Below are positions 33,881 through 43,259 of a stretch of 64,000 nucleotides of DNA, piece after piece (within the stretch, counting starts at the first letter, position 1; every line of letters starts with the position of its first letter). Origin of the DNA: Pseudomonadota bacterium (GTDB lineage Bacteria; Pseudomonadota; Gammaproteobacteria; Xanthomonadales; SZUA-38). Location of the stretch: positions 32,332 to 96,331 of the forward strand of contig JBCCCR010000029.1 in NCBI GenBank assembly GCA_039033415.1, in the 5' to 3' direction. The position numbers and the translations under genes are program-made. The notes beneath the pieces were generated by a model. That model worked only from the letters and a program-made list of their open reading frames with translations. It did no database searches and was not told where the DNA came from.

Positions 33881-34615
33881 GTGCTGATCTGGGGACTGGC
33901 GGCGGCGGGCTGCTACCGACAGCCGGTCCCGGACCTGAGCAATCTGCCCTCCGCACCGTCCCAGGCAGCTGAGCCATCGCCGGGGGGTTCCGTGGCAACG
34001 CCACCCGAGGAACCAGCCCCTGAGGCGCCAGCGGTGCGGCGCTACCGGGTTGTTGACAGTCGGATGCTGGTCAAGGTTTATCGCGCCGGCCGGCTGGCCC
34101 GGCTGGGTCACAATCACACCATTGAAGCATCGATCCTCGGCAGCTTTTCCCTGGAGGATGATCGGGTGAAGGCCGAGCTGTATGTCCGACCGGCCGAGCT
34201 GCTGGTTGACCGGCCGGAAACCCGTGCAGCGCAGGGCGAAGACTTTGCCGGCGCTATCAAGCCGAAAGACGTTGAGGGAACCCGCGGTAACCTGCTCTCG
34301 GAGAAGGTGCTGAACCCGCTGGAGCATCCGTTTATCCGCGCCACGATTGACGACTCGGCCGACGCTGACGGCAGCGTCACAGTTACCTTTGAGCTGGCGG
34401 GCGCAACGGCGACGCAAGCGCTTGACGTGGAGAGGCTGAATGACAGTTTTTGCCGTCCGGCCTTTCGGGGAGCGGTTACGCTGGGCCACGACGACTTTGG
34501 GCTAACGCCGTTTTCCATCCTGGGCGGGGCGGTGTCGGTGGCGAACGACTTCGAGGTGAGCTTCACGCTGGCCGGCGATCTGGAGGTTCAGGACGGCGGG
34601 GTCTGCCAGGATTAA
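33881..34615 (+). CDS. YceI-like lipoprotein
   Basis: 244 residues from GTG 33881. A short hydrophobic start with the lipobox 'LAAAGC' (Cys11) is followed by a proline/alanine-rich linker to residue 52 and a YceI-type lipocalin-like barrel: 'VDSRMLVKVYRAGRLARLGHNHTIEA', then 'HPFIRATIDD' and 'GLTPFSILGGAV'. YceI proteins bind isoprenoid-like lipids in the periplasm; members with 'GHNHTIEA' are often outer-membrane-linked. The signal sequence lacks basic residues before the hydrophobic core; a start further upstream would need a non-standard codon. The stop overlaps the convergent VOC gene by 4 bp. Confidence 0.75.
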   Translation: MLIWGLAAAGCYRQPVPDLSNLPSAPSQAAEPSPGGSVATPPEEPAPEAPAVRRYRVVDSRMLVKVYRAGRLARLGHNHTIEASILGSFSLEDDRVKAELYVRPAELLVDRPETRAAQGEDFAGAIKPKDVEGTRGNLLSEKVLNPLEHPFIRATIDDSADADGSVTVTFELAGATATQALDVERLNDSFCRPAFRGAVTLGHDDFGLTPFSILGGAVSVANDFEVSFTLAGDLEVQDGGVCQD

Positions 34616-35004
34616 CCGGCCGCTCCCAGCAGGTCCCAGCGGTTGCCGTAGAGGTCGGCAAAAACGCAGACGCAGCCATAAGGCTCCTCTCTCGGCTCCT
34701 CCAGGAAATTCACGCCGGCCTCCTTCATCGACCGATAGCTCTCCCAGAAGTTGCTGCTCTGCATAAAAAGAAACACGCGCCCGCCGCCCTGCTTCCCCAC
34801 CGCCGACCGCTGCTCGTCGTCGGCAGCTCTTGCGAGCAGCAGTGCACATCCACCGCCGGGCGGAGCCACCCGCACCCACCGCTTGTGATCACCGAGCGCG
34901 GTGTCCTCAAGCAGCGTAAAGCCGAGCCGGTTGGTAAAATAGTCGATCGCTTCATCGTAGTCGTGGACCAGCAACGCCAGGCTGCTGATGGTGGTTTCCG
35001 TCAT
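34612..35004 (-). CDS. VOC family (glyoxalase-like) protein
   Basis: 130 residues from ATG 35004 with GAGGA eight bases upstream; longer frames up to 35088 lack this. The two-module babbab pattern is visible: 'LALLVHDYDEAIDYFTNRLG' and 'VFADLYGNRWDLLG'. Family members include glyoxalase I, dioxygenases and fosfomycin-resistance enzymes; the exact activity is unknown. It overlaps the end of the YceI gene on the opposite strand. Confidence 0.82.
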   Translation of the reverse strand: MTETTISSLALLVHDYDEAIDYFTNRLGFTLLEDTALGDHKRWVRVAPPGGGCALLLARAADDEQRSAVGKQGGGRVFLFMQSSNFWESYRSMKEAGVNFLEEPREEPYGCVCVFADLYGNRWDLLGAAG

Positions 35005-35174
35005 CGTGAAATTCCTCTGGTTGATCGTCCGCTGACGCGGAACTCGACCCCTGGATCCGTAGGGCCGCGGAGTTGCAATTACGGTCAAAGTGAACTTTGA
35101 TCAGTATTCGGCGCTCCTTCAAGCGTCGCTTCTGCTTAAATCCGGCGGCAGCAAACGTCGGGAGGGAACTACTT

Positions 35175-35780
35175 ATGATTCGATCGAATAACGTACCCGG
35201 GAAGCGGAAGCTATGGGCGCTGGTCTGCGTGGGCGCTTTGGTGACGGCTCCGGCCTTCGCCGGCGAAGGGGATAGCGCACCGCTCACCGCCGCCGGCCCC
35301 AACCCTGCAGCGCCAGCAGAACTGGCTCAGTATGGAGCGCTCAAAGGCAGCTGGTCTTGCGAAAGCTCGTCGCAGGGTCCTAACGGCGAGTGGCAAACGC
35401 TGCCTGGCCGGGCGACCTGGAGCTGGTACTACGTGCTGGACGGTCATGCGGTGCAGGACGTCTGGAAGCCGGCGGCCGAGGGCGCGCCCTGGGGTACCAA
35501 CCTGCGTACTTATGACGCTGAGAAGAAGCAATGGCACATGGTCTGGGCGACGCAGGCGCAGCCCGAGTTTGACTACTACGAGGCAACCTACAGCGAGGGC
35601 ATGATTGTGATGCGGGGCGAAAATCCGCCGCGTACCGCGAACATTCCGCCGCACGCGGCAAAGATTACGTTCTACAACATGAGTGACGAACACTTCGACT
35701 GGAAGTATGAGGCGACCGCTCCGGGCAGCGACAGCGGCTGGTCTCCGTTCAGCCGTATCTCCTGCGATCGTCTTAATTAG
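35175..35780 (+). CDS. Secreted DUF1579-like protein
   Basis: 201 residues from ATG 35175, preceded by GGGAGG; a longer frame starts at 35097. A clear signal peptide ('RKLWALVCVGALVTAPAFA') is followed by 'QYGALKGSWSCESSSQGPNG', 'YYVLDGHAVQDVW', 'YDAEKKQWHMVW' and 'SRISCDRLN'. This pattern (weighing a 'G.W' start and a 'R.YD....W' strand) resembles DUF1579, a lipocalin-like fold of unknown role. The 3' end overlaps ribokinase by 8 bp, tail to tail. Confidence 0.65.
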   Translation: MIRSNNVPGKRKLWALVCVGALVTAPAFAGEGDSAPLTAAGPNPAAPAELAQYGALKGSWSCESSSQGPNGEWQTLPGRATWSWYYVLDGHAVQDVWKPAAEGAPWGTNLRTYDAEKKQWHMVWATQAQPEFDYYEATYSEGMIVMRGENPPRTANIPPHAAKITFYNMSDEHFDWKYEATAPGSDSGWSPFSRISCDRLN

Positions 35781-36738
35781 TCACCGGAAAAGTGGTCAAC
35801 AGTTGATCGACCGCTGCGGCGCCGGGCATCGACGGCGCCGCGCCGAGAGCGGTCGTCGACAGCGCGGCCGCAGCCGCAGCACGTGTCAGCGCAGTCTGAA
35901 GCGCTTCGCCCCCAGCGAGCGCAGCCGCCAGATTCCCGTTGAACGCATCCCCCGCGCCCGTCGTATCGATCGCGTTGACGCTAAACGCATTGTAGCGTCC
36001 ATACGCCTCGGGCAGGTGCCAGTAGTTGTCGGCTGGCACCGAGAAAAAGCCGCCTCGACGGCCCATGGTGATCACTACGGTGGCGCCACCCAGCTGCCCG
36101 CACCATCCCTGTAGCTGTTCGGGCGGCGCGCTCGCCCAGTCGGCGGGCAGCGCTTCGCCGGTGCGCGCCGCCAGGAGCGCCGCAAACTCAGCCTCATTGG
36201 GCGTCACCAGATCGGTGAGATCCAGCAGGGTTTCTGCGCCGGGCAGGTCGGCCGGCGCTGGGTTCAACATGGCCAGCGCGCCGCGCTGAGCGGCGTCTGC
36301 CAGCGCCTGGCGCGTCAGCTCCAGCGAACACTCCTGCTGGGCGAGCAGCACCGTGCAGCCGTCAGCGGGCCTGTCGGGGAGATCGGCCGCCCGGTAGGTG
36401 AGCTCAAGGTTGGCCCCGGGGGCCACAACAATCTGGTTTTCACCGGACGTCTCGGAGACCACGCACGCAACGCCGGTCGGTTGGCTGCCGTGCTGCCAGC
36501 GGCACCGAAGGCCGATTGCGGTCGCAAAGGCCTGGACCTGCCCGCCCTGCGCGTCGTCACCCAGGGCGCCGGCAAACGTGGTCTCAGCGCCCGCTCGATG
36601 CGCCGCCACGGCCTGGTTGAAGCCTTTGCCACCGTGAGCGGTGGCAAACGTCCCGAGGCGGGTCTCGCCGCGGGCCGGCAGCTGCTCGCTGCGAAAAAGC
36701 ATGTCGCAGTTGTAGCTTCCAACCACCAGCACCGGCAT
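35773..36738 (-). CDS. rbsK: Ribokinase (PfkB family sugar kinase)
   Basis: 321 residues from ATG 36738 (GAGGTG upstream); a longer frame begins at 36777. Phosphorylates ribose or a related sugar. The N-terminal 'VVGSYNCDM' and 'GGKGFNQAVAAHRAG' (PfkB signature 1) and the C-terminal 'DTTGAGDAFNGNLAAAL' with the catalytic Asp are intact. No ribose transporter is adjacent. It is divergent from the sensor Ser/Thr kinase. Confidence 0.88.
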   Translation of the reverse strand: MPVLVVGSYNCDMLFRSEQLPARGETRLGTFATAHGGKGFNQAVAAHRAGAETTFAGALGDDAQGGQVQAFATAIGLRCRWQHGSQPTGVACVVSETSGENQIVVAPGANLELTYRAADLPDRPADGCTVLLAQQECSLELTRQALADAAQRGALAMLNPAPADLPGAETLLDLTDLVTPNEAEFAALLAARTGEALPADWASAPPEQLQGWCGQLGGATVVITMGRRGGFFSVPADNYWHLPEAYGRYNAFSVNAIDTTGAGDAFNGNLAAALAGGEALQTALTRAAAAAALSTTALGAAPSMPGAAAVDQLLTTFPVTN

Positions 36739-36827
36739 CACGGTCACCTCGCCTGAGATCGGGCCATACCTTATCATTCCGGGAGGACAGCATTGACGGC
36801 GCGGCTGCGGTCGCTGCAGGCAGGGGA

Positions 36828-38813
36828 TTGAGCAAGCGATTTTCCATACCGATTCTGGGCTGGGTGGCTATCGGTCTGACCGTGGTCGGCGCGCTGCCGT
36901 TTGCCCTGTCCTGGTATCAGATTCAAAGCAGCCGCGAAGCGATGGTCGACCAGACCCAGCTCACCCACCTGCTGGTTGCCCGCGCGAATGCTGACGGTAT
37001 CGGCGATTACCTGAACGTGATGGACGGTCTGCTCGCGTCCGCCGGCGATCACGAAGACGTCTATCTGCAGCCAAACTCTGAGGCCTCGCTCGAGGTATTA
37101 AAAGAAACCCTGGCGACGCGTGATGAGCTCAAGTCGCTCGGCCTTTACGCCCGGAAATCCGCCGGTGGTCCGCAGGCGGCGGTGAGCAACGAAGAGATTT
37201 TTGTCCTGGCCAAAAAAGGCCAACCCAGCGCGTCGGGTGAGCTGCTGGAGCGCGTACTCAACGAGGGCCCGCTGGCGGTGCGCCGCCAGCAGCGCAGCTA
37301 TCTGGTGCTCGGCCGCGAAACGGCGCGCCCCGGGGTCTTTTTGGTGGCGCTGCTCGACAACACCCAGCTCCGTGACCGCTCGGCGCCGCCGGAGCTCGGC
37401 GATGCGGCGCGCCTTGCCGTGATCGATGCTGACGGGAAGCTGGTGGCCGGTGACGGCGACGCGGTCGGGCTCGTTCCCGACCATATCCTGACCCAGACGC
37501 GGGAGGCGCCGGTCCGGTCGGACGCCCATCGCTTCAGCCTGGATGAGGGTTTTGGGGTTGCCGCCTTTGCGCGGATTCCCGCCGCAGACTGGTCCGTACT
37601 GTCGGTCCAGCCGGCCCGTCAGGCTGAACGCGCAACCACCCAGATGCGGCGCACGGCCTGGCAGGCGTTCGGCGCGCTGGCGCTCGTGATGGGGCTGCTG
37701 ATGCTCGGCGCTCATCGCCTTGTCGTCCGTCCGGTGCGCCAGATGATCGCCGCGCAGCGGCGGCTGCTGGGCAGTGACAGCAGCGGCGGCAGCGAAATGT
37801 CTCAGCTCAAAGACTCCTTCGAAAAGCTGGAACAGGCGATGGCTGAAAGGGACAGTCTGAGTGAGGTGTGCCTGGATCGCTATCAGATCACGCGGCGGAT
37901 CGGATCGGGCGCTATGGGAACGGTTTATCTGGGCTGGGATCCGAAGCTGCGGCGCGAGGTGGCGCTCAAGACCATTAAGCTCGACAGCGATCTGCCGGCG
38001 TCGGAGCGCGAGGAATTGACCGCCGCGTTGCTCCAGGAGGGCATCACGAGCGCAGGTCTGACCCACCCGAATATCGTGACGGTTTACGACGTGCTCGGCA
38101 ACGACGAGTTCGCTTTTATTGCGATGGAGTATGTTGACGGCGAGGGGCTCGACGAGCAGCTGAAGCGTGAGGTGCGAATGTCACCACGCACGGTGGCCAA
38201 CGTAGCCGAGGCGACCCTCAAAGGGCTGCGGGCCGCTCACGAACGCGGCGTCATTCATCGGGATATCAAGCCGGCGAACATCATGGTCTCCAAGGACGGC
38301 TCGGTGAAGGTTTCGGACTTCGGGATCGCCGGACTGCTTAATCGAAGCGGTGAGGGGGAGCGCGTGATCAAAGGCACGCCCGGCTACCTGGCACCGGAGT
38401 CTTATCTGACGGCTGAGTTCGGCGTCGCCACGGATCTGTTTGCCGTCGGCGTGGTGATGGTAGAGTGCCTGACAGGAAGGATGGTATTTGCGGGGCGCAA
38501 CACGGCCCAGATCATTACCCGGACGTCTTCGGTCGACGTCAGCCTGTCGCCCGAGATCGCGGCCCATGTTCCGGAGGTGATGCTGGGCCTGATCGATGAT
38601 CTGCTCGAAAAAACTCCGGCCAAACGACCGGCCAGCGCGGCTGAGGCGCTCGAACGACTAGCGCCGGTTGTAGTGATGCTGGCCGGAGCCCCCGAGGACG
38701 CCGCCGACCTCGACGACACGACACCGCTGGAAGCAGGGAATGACTCAGGCAACGCAACGCCAGAAACGCAGGTGCTGGATACGGTGGCTGCTACTCGCCG
38801 CATCGATTCCTAG
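36828..38813 (+). CDS. Transmembrane Ser/Thr kinase with extracytoplasmic sensor domain
   Basis: 661 residues from TTG 36828. A membrane helix (~7-27) is followed by a ~245-residue periplasmic region of Cache-like appearance, a second helix (~277-300) and a short linker 'QLKDSFEKLEQAMAERD'. Then comes a complete kinase: 'RIGSGAMGTVYLGWD' (358 on), 'VALKTIKL', 'HRDIKPANIMV' with Asp479, and Asp497 of 'SDFGIAGL'. This is the reverse of the usual PknB order, since the sensor is N-terminal as in chemoreceptors. The last 74 bases overlap the next gene. It heads a three-gene unit with a secreted Ig-like protein and a LysM-FecR protein. Confidence 0.9.
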   Translation: MSKRFSIPILGWVAIGLTVVGALPFALSWYQIQSSREAMVDQTQLTHLLVARANADGIGDYLNVMDGLLASAGDHEDVYLQPNSEASLEVLKETLATRDELKSLGLYARKSAGGPQAAVSNEEIFVLAKKGQPSASGELLERVLNEGPLAVRRQQRSYLVLGRETARPGVFLVALLDNTQLRDRSAPPELGDAARLAVIDADGKLVAGDGDAVGLVPDHILTQTREAPVRSDAHRFSLDEGFGVAAFARIPAADWSVLSVQPARQAERATTQMRRTAWQAFGALALVMGLLMLGAHRLVVRPVRQMIAAQRRLLGSDSSGGSEMSQLKDSFEKLEQAMAERDSLSEVCLDRYQITRRIGSGAMGTVYLGWDPKLRREVALKTIKLDSDLPASEREELTAALLQEGITSAGLTHPNIVTVYDVLGNDEFAFIAMEYVDGEGLDEQLKREVRMSPRTVANVAEATLKGLRAAHERGVIHRDIKPANIMVSKDGSVKVSDFGIAGLLNRSGEGERVIKGTPGYLAPESYLTAEFGVATDLFAVGVVMVECLTGRMVFAGRNTAQIITRTSSVDVSLSPEIAAHVPEVMLGLIDDLLEKTPAKRPASAAEALERLAPVVVMLAGAPEDAADLDDTTPLEAGNDSGNATPETQVLDTVAATRRIDS

Positions 38814-39915
38814 CGCCGCCTCGGCGCAGTCGAGCGACCTGATCGACAGACTGGGCCTGCCGCCCGGCGACTACTGGTACGCCAGCAACGGACTGGCGAT
38901 TCCCCTGACCGAACGGTCCGCCGATCCCGCACCGCTGAACGAGGTGCTGGTGCTGCGGCGTGAGGATGGCGAGCTTCAGCCCGTCGGCTGGTTTGAGATA
39001 ACCGAGGAGACCCAGGCCAGCGCGCCCAGCACCGCCACGCAGGTGACCGTTGACGGCACCCAACCGCAGGGCAGCATGCGTCTCAGCGGCAGCTGGCTGA
39101 CGGCTGACGGTGGCAGGCTGATGGCGGCGCCATCTGTCCGACTAGTGCTGAGTTTTAAGGACCCGGCGGGGCTGGATCGGTGGGTATTAAGCGATACGCA
39201 CCCGATCTCGATCAGCGGTGGTCGCTGGCGGCCCGGCCTGCATCAGCTCACCGCGCTTGCCGGCGACGCGTTCGGCAACGAGGGAGTCGCAGCGAAGCTG
39301 AGCTTTGAGGTGGACGGCGCCGGCCCGGAGCTCAATTGGGCGATCGAGTCGGAAGCGCTGGGTGAGGGGTCCCGCGGCGCGGTGTATCAGCCGCCGGTCA
39401 GCCTGTCGCTCAACGCTGACGATCCAGCCGGGGTGGCGACGCTGGAGCTGGATCGCGGCGCTGGCTGGGAGGTGGTGGCCGCGGGCGCGCCGCTTGCGAT
39501 CAGCGCGAGCCGGGCGAGCCTTCGCGCGACCGACCGGCTGGGCAATACGACGGTGAGCGAAGCCTCGTGGCGCTACGATCGAGAGCCGCCGGAGATCCGC
39601 GTACTCGCCGAGGGTGTCGAGCTCGCGGAGCGAGAAGAGGTTGCGTTGCCGGTCGGAGGCGTGCTGACGATTCTGGTCACCGATGAGGGCGCCGGCGTCG
39701 AAAACGCGACCTACCGCTACAACGGCACGCCACCGCAGCCGCTGCCCGAGACCATCCGCTTTGTCGATCGAGGCTGGTACCAGGTGCAGCTCCGTGCCAT
39801 CGATCGCCTCGGCAACGAGCGTGTGCGTCACGTTGACGTCCGCACCTCACCCCGTCGCTCCCGGCCCATGCGCGCAGCCGATACAATGAAAGACGACGGA
39901 GGCAGCGGCCTATGA
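38740..39915 (+). CDS. Secreted Ig-like / OmpL47-type domain protein
   Basis: 391 residues. ATG 38740 lies inside the kinase gene, and the 74-bp overlap seems real because the basic residues of the signal peptide ('RQKRRCWIRWLLLAASIPSA') come from it. The mature part shows repeated beta-sandwich segments such as 'RATDRLGNTTVSEASWRYD' and 'YQVQLRAIDRLGNERVRHVD', typical of OmpL47/bacterial Ig-like repeats that follow FecR or LysM partners. It probably acts in the periplasm or at the outer membrane. The stop overlaps the next start (ATGA). Confidence 0.75.
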   Translation: MTQATQRQKRRCWIRWLLLAASIPSAASAQSSDLIDRLGLPPGDYWYASNGLAIPLTERSADPAPLNEVLVLRREDGELQPVGWFEITEETQASAPSTATQVTVDGTQPQGSMRLSGSWLTADGGRLMAAPSVRLVLSFKDPAGLDRWVLSDTHPISISGGRWRPGLHQLTALAGDAFGNEGVAAKLSFEVDGAGPELNWAIESEALGEGSRGAVYQPPVSLSLNADDPAGVATLELDRGAGWEVVAAGAPLAISASRASLRATDRLGNTTVSEASWRYDREPPEIRVLAEGVELAEREEVALPVGGVLTILVTDEGAGVENATYRYNGTPPQPLPETIRFVDRGWYQVQLRAIDRLGNERVRHVDVRTSPRRSRPMRAADTMKDDGGSGL

Positions 39916-41267
39916 GATGGGTCCTTACAACGCTGCTGCTCGGGTGCGCCGCGCTCCACGCCCAGGAGCAGGTGGACGACACGCTCGGGATCCACATCGT
40001 TAAGCCGGGCGAGACGCTCTGGGACATCACGCGGTATTACCTCGGCGAGGACTTTCTCTGGAAAGAAAACTGGCGGCTCAATCCAGAGATTCAGGATCCC
40101 AATCGGCTGCGCATCGGGCAGCAGCTGACGGTCATTAAGGAACGGCGCATCACGGCGGAAAAAGCGCTGGTTCGAACCGTTGCCAATCAGGTCGATAAAA
40201 ACCTCCAGCGCACGGCCTGGGAGTCGGCTCGGCCGGGCGACCAGCTGGCCGAGCGGGATGGTGTCAGAACGCGGCAAAGCTCGTCCGCGGAGCTCCAGTT
40301 CACCGATGCCTCGCTGCTGCGGGTCGGCGAGTTCTCGCAGATTTTCCTGCAGCAGAAGACCACAACGCTGCGCGGCGTGGACCGCGGACGGATCGAGGTG
40401 CGCCGCGGCGCAGCGGAACTCGAATTTGCGCCCATGAGCCGCCGCCGGACCGAGATTGAGCTGATCGCTGGTAGCGCCGTCACCCGACCCAAGCCGGGCG
40501 ACGACGGGCGAGGCAAGATCGCCGCCGGCGCTGATGAGGAAGACGGCAGCGCCCGGGTGATGGTGTATGAAGGCAGCTCGCTGGTGGAGGCCGCTGGTAC
40601 CCAGGTCGCGCTGCGCAAGGGTACGGGTTCGAAGGTACCGGCCAACGGCCCACCGTCACCGCCCGAGCAGCTGCTGGCCTCTCCGCGCAGACTTGAGCCC
40701 GCTGACGGGACGGTTTGGAAAGTGGCCAACATGCGCGTGTCCTGGCGAGCGGTTCGCCGAGCGGATCACTACCGCGTCGAGATCTGCCGGGACCCTGACT
40801 GCGGTTCGCTGATCCTGCGCAGTGGCCCCGTCGCAGAGACGAGCTGGCAGCCCACGCTGCCCGAGGCTGGCGACCACTACTGGCGGGTCCGCGGGGTCAG
40901 CGCCAGCGGGCTGGAAGGCTACGCCAGCAAGGCGACACTCCTGACGCTGGAGACGCTTCGCATCGACGATCGGCCGCCGGCGGTTGCCGCCTACCCAACG
41001 GGTCCACACCGGTGGCGGGACGGTCAGCTGCTCGTTGCCCCCGACACCGAACTAACGCTAACGGCCTTTGATGCAGGCATCGGGCTGGACTACCTGGAGT
41101 ATCGCTGGGGTGAGGGTCAGTGGGAGCGTGTTAACAAGGGGGCCCGCGTTCGCTTAGCCGCCGGTGGGCCGGCTCCGGTGCTCCAGCTGCGGGCGGCTGA
41201 TCTCCTGGGCGCGCTCAGCAATCCGGTGACCATCAGGCTCGAAGTGCTGCCAAGGCCCGGCCCCTAA
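39912..41267 (+). CDS. LysM and FecR domain secreted protein
   Basis: 451 residues. Signal peptide 'MRWVLTTLLLGCAALHA' precedes a LysM module ('HIVKPGETLWDITRYYLGED', to ~90) that binds peptidoglycan, a FecR-type beta-helix domain ('GDQLAERDGVRTRQSSSAEL' to ~240) and two fibronectin-like segments ending with 'TLTAFDAGIGLDYLEYRWG'. LysM-FecR proteins of this type sit in Xanthomonadales operons with a membrane cyclase or kinase. Here the kinase is two genes upstream, so all three likely form one cell-wall-sensing unit. Its exact task is unknown. Confidence 0.85.
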   Translation: MRWVLTTLLLGCAALHAQEQVDDTLGIHIVKPGETLWDITRYYLGEDFLWKENWRLNPEIQDPNRLRIGQQLTVIKERRITAEKALVRTVANQVDKNLQRTAWESARPGDQLAERDGVRTRQSSSAELQFTDASLLRVGEFSQIFLQQKTTTLRGVDRGRIEVRRGAAELEFAPMSRRRTEIELIAGSAVTRPKPGDDGRGKIAAGADEEDGSARVMVYEGSSLVEAAGTQVALRKGTGSKVPANGPPSPPEQLLASPRRLEPADGTVWKVANMRVSWRAVRRADHYRVEICRDPDCGSLILRSGPVAETSWQPTLPEAGDHYWRVRGVSASGLEGYASKATLLTLETLRIDDRPPAVAAYPTGPHRWRDGQLLVAPDTELTLTAFDAGIGLDYLEYRWGEGQWERVNKGARVRLAAGGPAPVLQLRAADLLGALSNPVTIRLEVLPRPGP

Positions 41268-41525
41268 CGGGCGATCGACGGCGGAGCTTGAGGAGCTCGG
41301 CAACCGCCCGGGACAATTTTGTGTACCATTAGCGCCGCCGGAGCGGCTGGAACTGTCGCCAGGCAAGCCGGCAGCGCCGACTGATCAGTCTTCGAGATTT
41401 TTCAGCAACGCAAGTGGACCGACTTCCGTTTGCTCACGTGTTCAAGCCTGACGGCCAGCAAAATGCTGCATTTCCCGGCGAGCGGGTGCGGCACAAAAAC
41501 ACAGAAAAACGAGGGAACGCCGCAA

Positions 41526-43205
41526 ATGAAAAAGCTATTTTGGGTGCTGCTGTTCGCGCCGCTGACCGTGCTGGCGCAAGACGGCAGTATCGATCAACGT
41601 ATCAACAGCTTGGTCCAGCCGATCACCGACGCAGTGTTTTTGGTCATCTTTTACCCGATCACGTTGTTTGGTTCCGGCGTACCCTTTATCGTGATCTGGC
41701 TGGTGGTCGGCGCCACCTTCTTCACCCTCTACTTCGGATTCATCAACGTCAGGGGATTTGCTCAGGGTTTTCGCCTGATTCGGGGCGACTATTCCGACCC
41801 GGATTCGCCCGGCGAGGTGTCCCATTTTCAGGCGCTGGCAACCGCGGTGTCGGGCACCGTAGGACTGGGCAACATCGCTGGCGTGGCCGTGGCGGTGACC
41901 CTCGGCGGCCCGGGCGCCACGTTCTGGATGATTCTGGCCGGCCTGCTGGGCATGTCCACCAAGTTCTGCGAGTGCACGCTCGGCGTGAAATACCGCAATG
42001 AGTATCCCGACGGCACCGTTTCCGGCGGACCGATGTATTACCTGTCCCGCGGGCTGGCGGAACGGTCACCGGCGCTGGCGCCGCTGGGCAAGCTGCTGGC
42101 CGTAATGTTTGCGCTGCTGTGCATCGGCGGCTCTTTCGGCGGCGGCAACATGTTCCAGGCCAACCAGGCACACGCGATGGTGGTCTCCGTCACCGGCGGC
42201 AACGAAAGCTTTCTCGCGGACAAGGGCTGGCTGTTTGGGCTGGTAATGGCGGCCCTGGTCGCGGTGGTGATCATCGGCGGTATCAAATCGATCGCCCGTG
42301 TGACCGGCAAGCTGGTGCCTTTTATGGCGGCACTCTACATCGCTGCAGCGTTGGTGATCCTCGGCGTCAACTTCGATCAGATTCCGGGCGCGTTCGCCGC
42401 GATCGTCAGCGGCGCGTTTGCCCCGACGGCGGTGGTCGGCGGTGCCGTGGGTGTGTTGATCCAGGGCTTTCGCCGCGCGGCGTTTTCCAACGAAGCCGGC
42501 ACCGGCTCAGCCGCCATCGCCCACTCGGCGGTCAAGACCAAAGAGCCGGTCACCGAAGGCCTCGTGGCGCTCTGGGAGCCCTTTATCGATACGGTTGTCA
42601 TCTGCACCATGACCGCGCTGGTGCTGGTGATCTCCGGTTTCTGGCGGGTCGACGCAACCGTGGACGTCGACAGCGCGGCGCTCTACGCCCAGGCGCAGGA
42701 GTCGGCGGTGGTGGTGGAGCAGGCGGAACGGGGCACCGAGCTTCGCCTGCTCAACAGCAGCGACGGCTGGCACGAGGTCTGGCGGGAAGACGCGGATAAC
42801 CTGTGGGTTCAGGAATCGGACCTCGAGCTGATCCAGGGTGTTGCCAAGACCAACCGTGCGTTTGCCGATACGCTGAGCTGGTTCCCCTACGTGCTGGCGC
42901 TGGCGGCGGTCCTCTTTGCGTTCTCCACGATGCTGGCGTGGTCGTACTACGGGATGAAATGCTGGACCTTTCTGCTCGGGGAAGGGGTCGGGAAGGAGAC
43001 GGCTTACAAGATGGTCTTCTGTGTGTTTGTGGTGATCGGCAGCTCGATGAATCTGACCGCGGTCACCGACTTTTCCGACGCGATGATTCTAGGGATGGCC
43101 TTTCCCAATATTATTGGTCTGTACCTGCTCGGCGGTGTGGTTAAGCGGGAGCTTAAGAGCTACCTCAGCCGGGTGCGCAGCGGCGAGATCCAGTCCTATC
43201 GCTAG
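41526..43205 (+). CDS. Alanine/glycine:cation symporter (AGCS family) with an inserted periplasmic domain
   Basis: 559 residues from ATG 41526 (GAGGGA upstream). A cleavable-looking signal ('[17 protein letters not shown]') precedes the transporter. Marks of the family are '[19 protein letters not shown]', '[20 protein letters not shown]', 'GGPMYYL' and '[18 protein letters not shown]'. It imports alanine or glycine with Na+. Between helices, residues ~374-437, lies an extra hydrophilic segment ('[18 protein letters not shown]', then '[14 protein letters not shown]') that most AGCS proteins lack and that resembles an SH3-like fold. Confidence 0.9.
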   Translation: MKKLFWVLLFAPLTVLAQDGSIDQRINSLVQPITDAVFLVIFYPITLFGSGVPFIVIWLVVGATFFTLYFGFINVRGFAQGFRLIRGDYSDPDSPGEVSHFQALATAVSGTVGLGNIAGVAVAVTLGGPGATFWMILAGLLGMSTKFCECTLGVKYRNEYPDGTVSGGPMYYLSRGLAERSPALAPLGKLLAVMFALLCIGGSFGGGNMFQANQAHAMVVSVTGGNESFLADKGWLFGLVMAALVAVVIIGGIKSIARVTGKLVPFMAALYIAAALVILGVNFDQIPGAFAAIVSGAFAPTAVVGGAVGVLIQGFRRAAFSNEAGTGSAAIAHSAVKTKEPVTEGLVALWEPFIDTVVICTMTALVLVISGFWRVDATVDVDSAALYAQAQESAVVVEQAERGTELRLLNSSDGWHEVWREDADNLWVQESDLELIQGVAKTNRAFADTLSWFPYVLALAAVLFAFSTMLAWSYYGMKCWTFLLGEGVGKETAYKMVFCVFVVIGSSMNLTAVTDFSDAMILGMAFPNIIGLYLLGGVVKRELKSYLSRVRSGEIQSYR

Positions 43206-43259
43206 TCTGGGTTTAACCACCGCAGGCGCCGGAATGCCGCAGCAGCGGCGCCTCACCTG

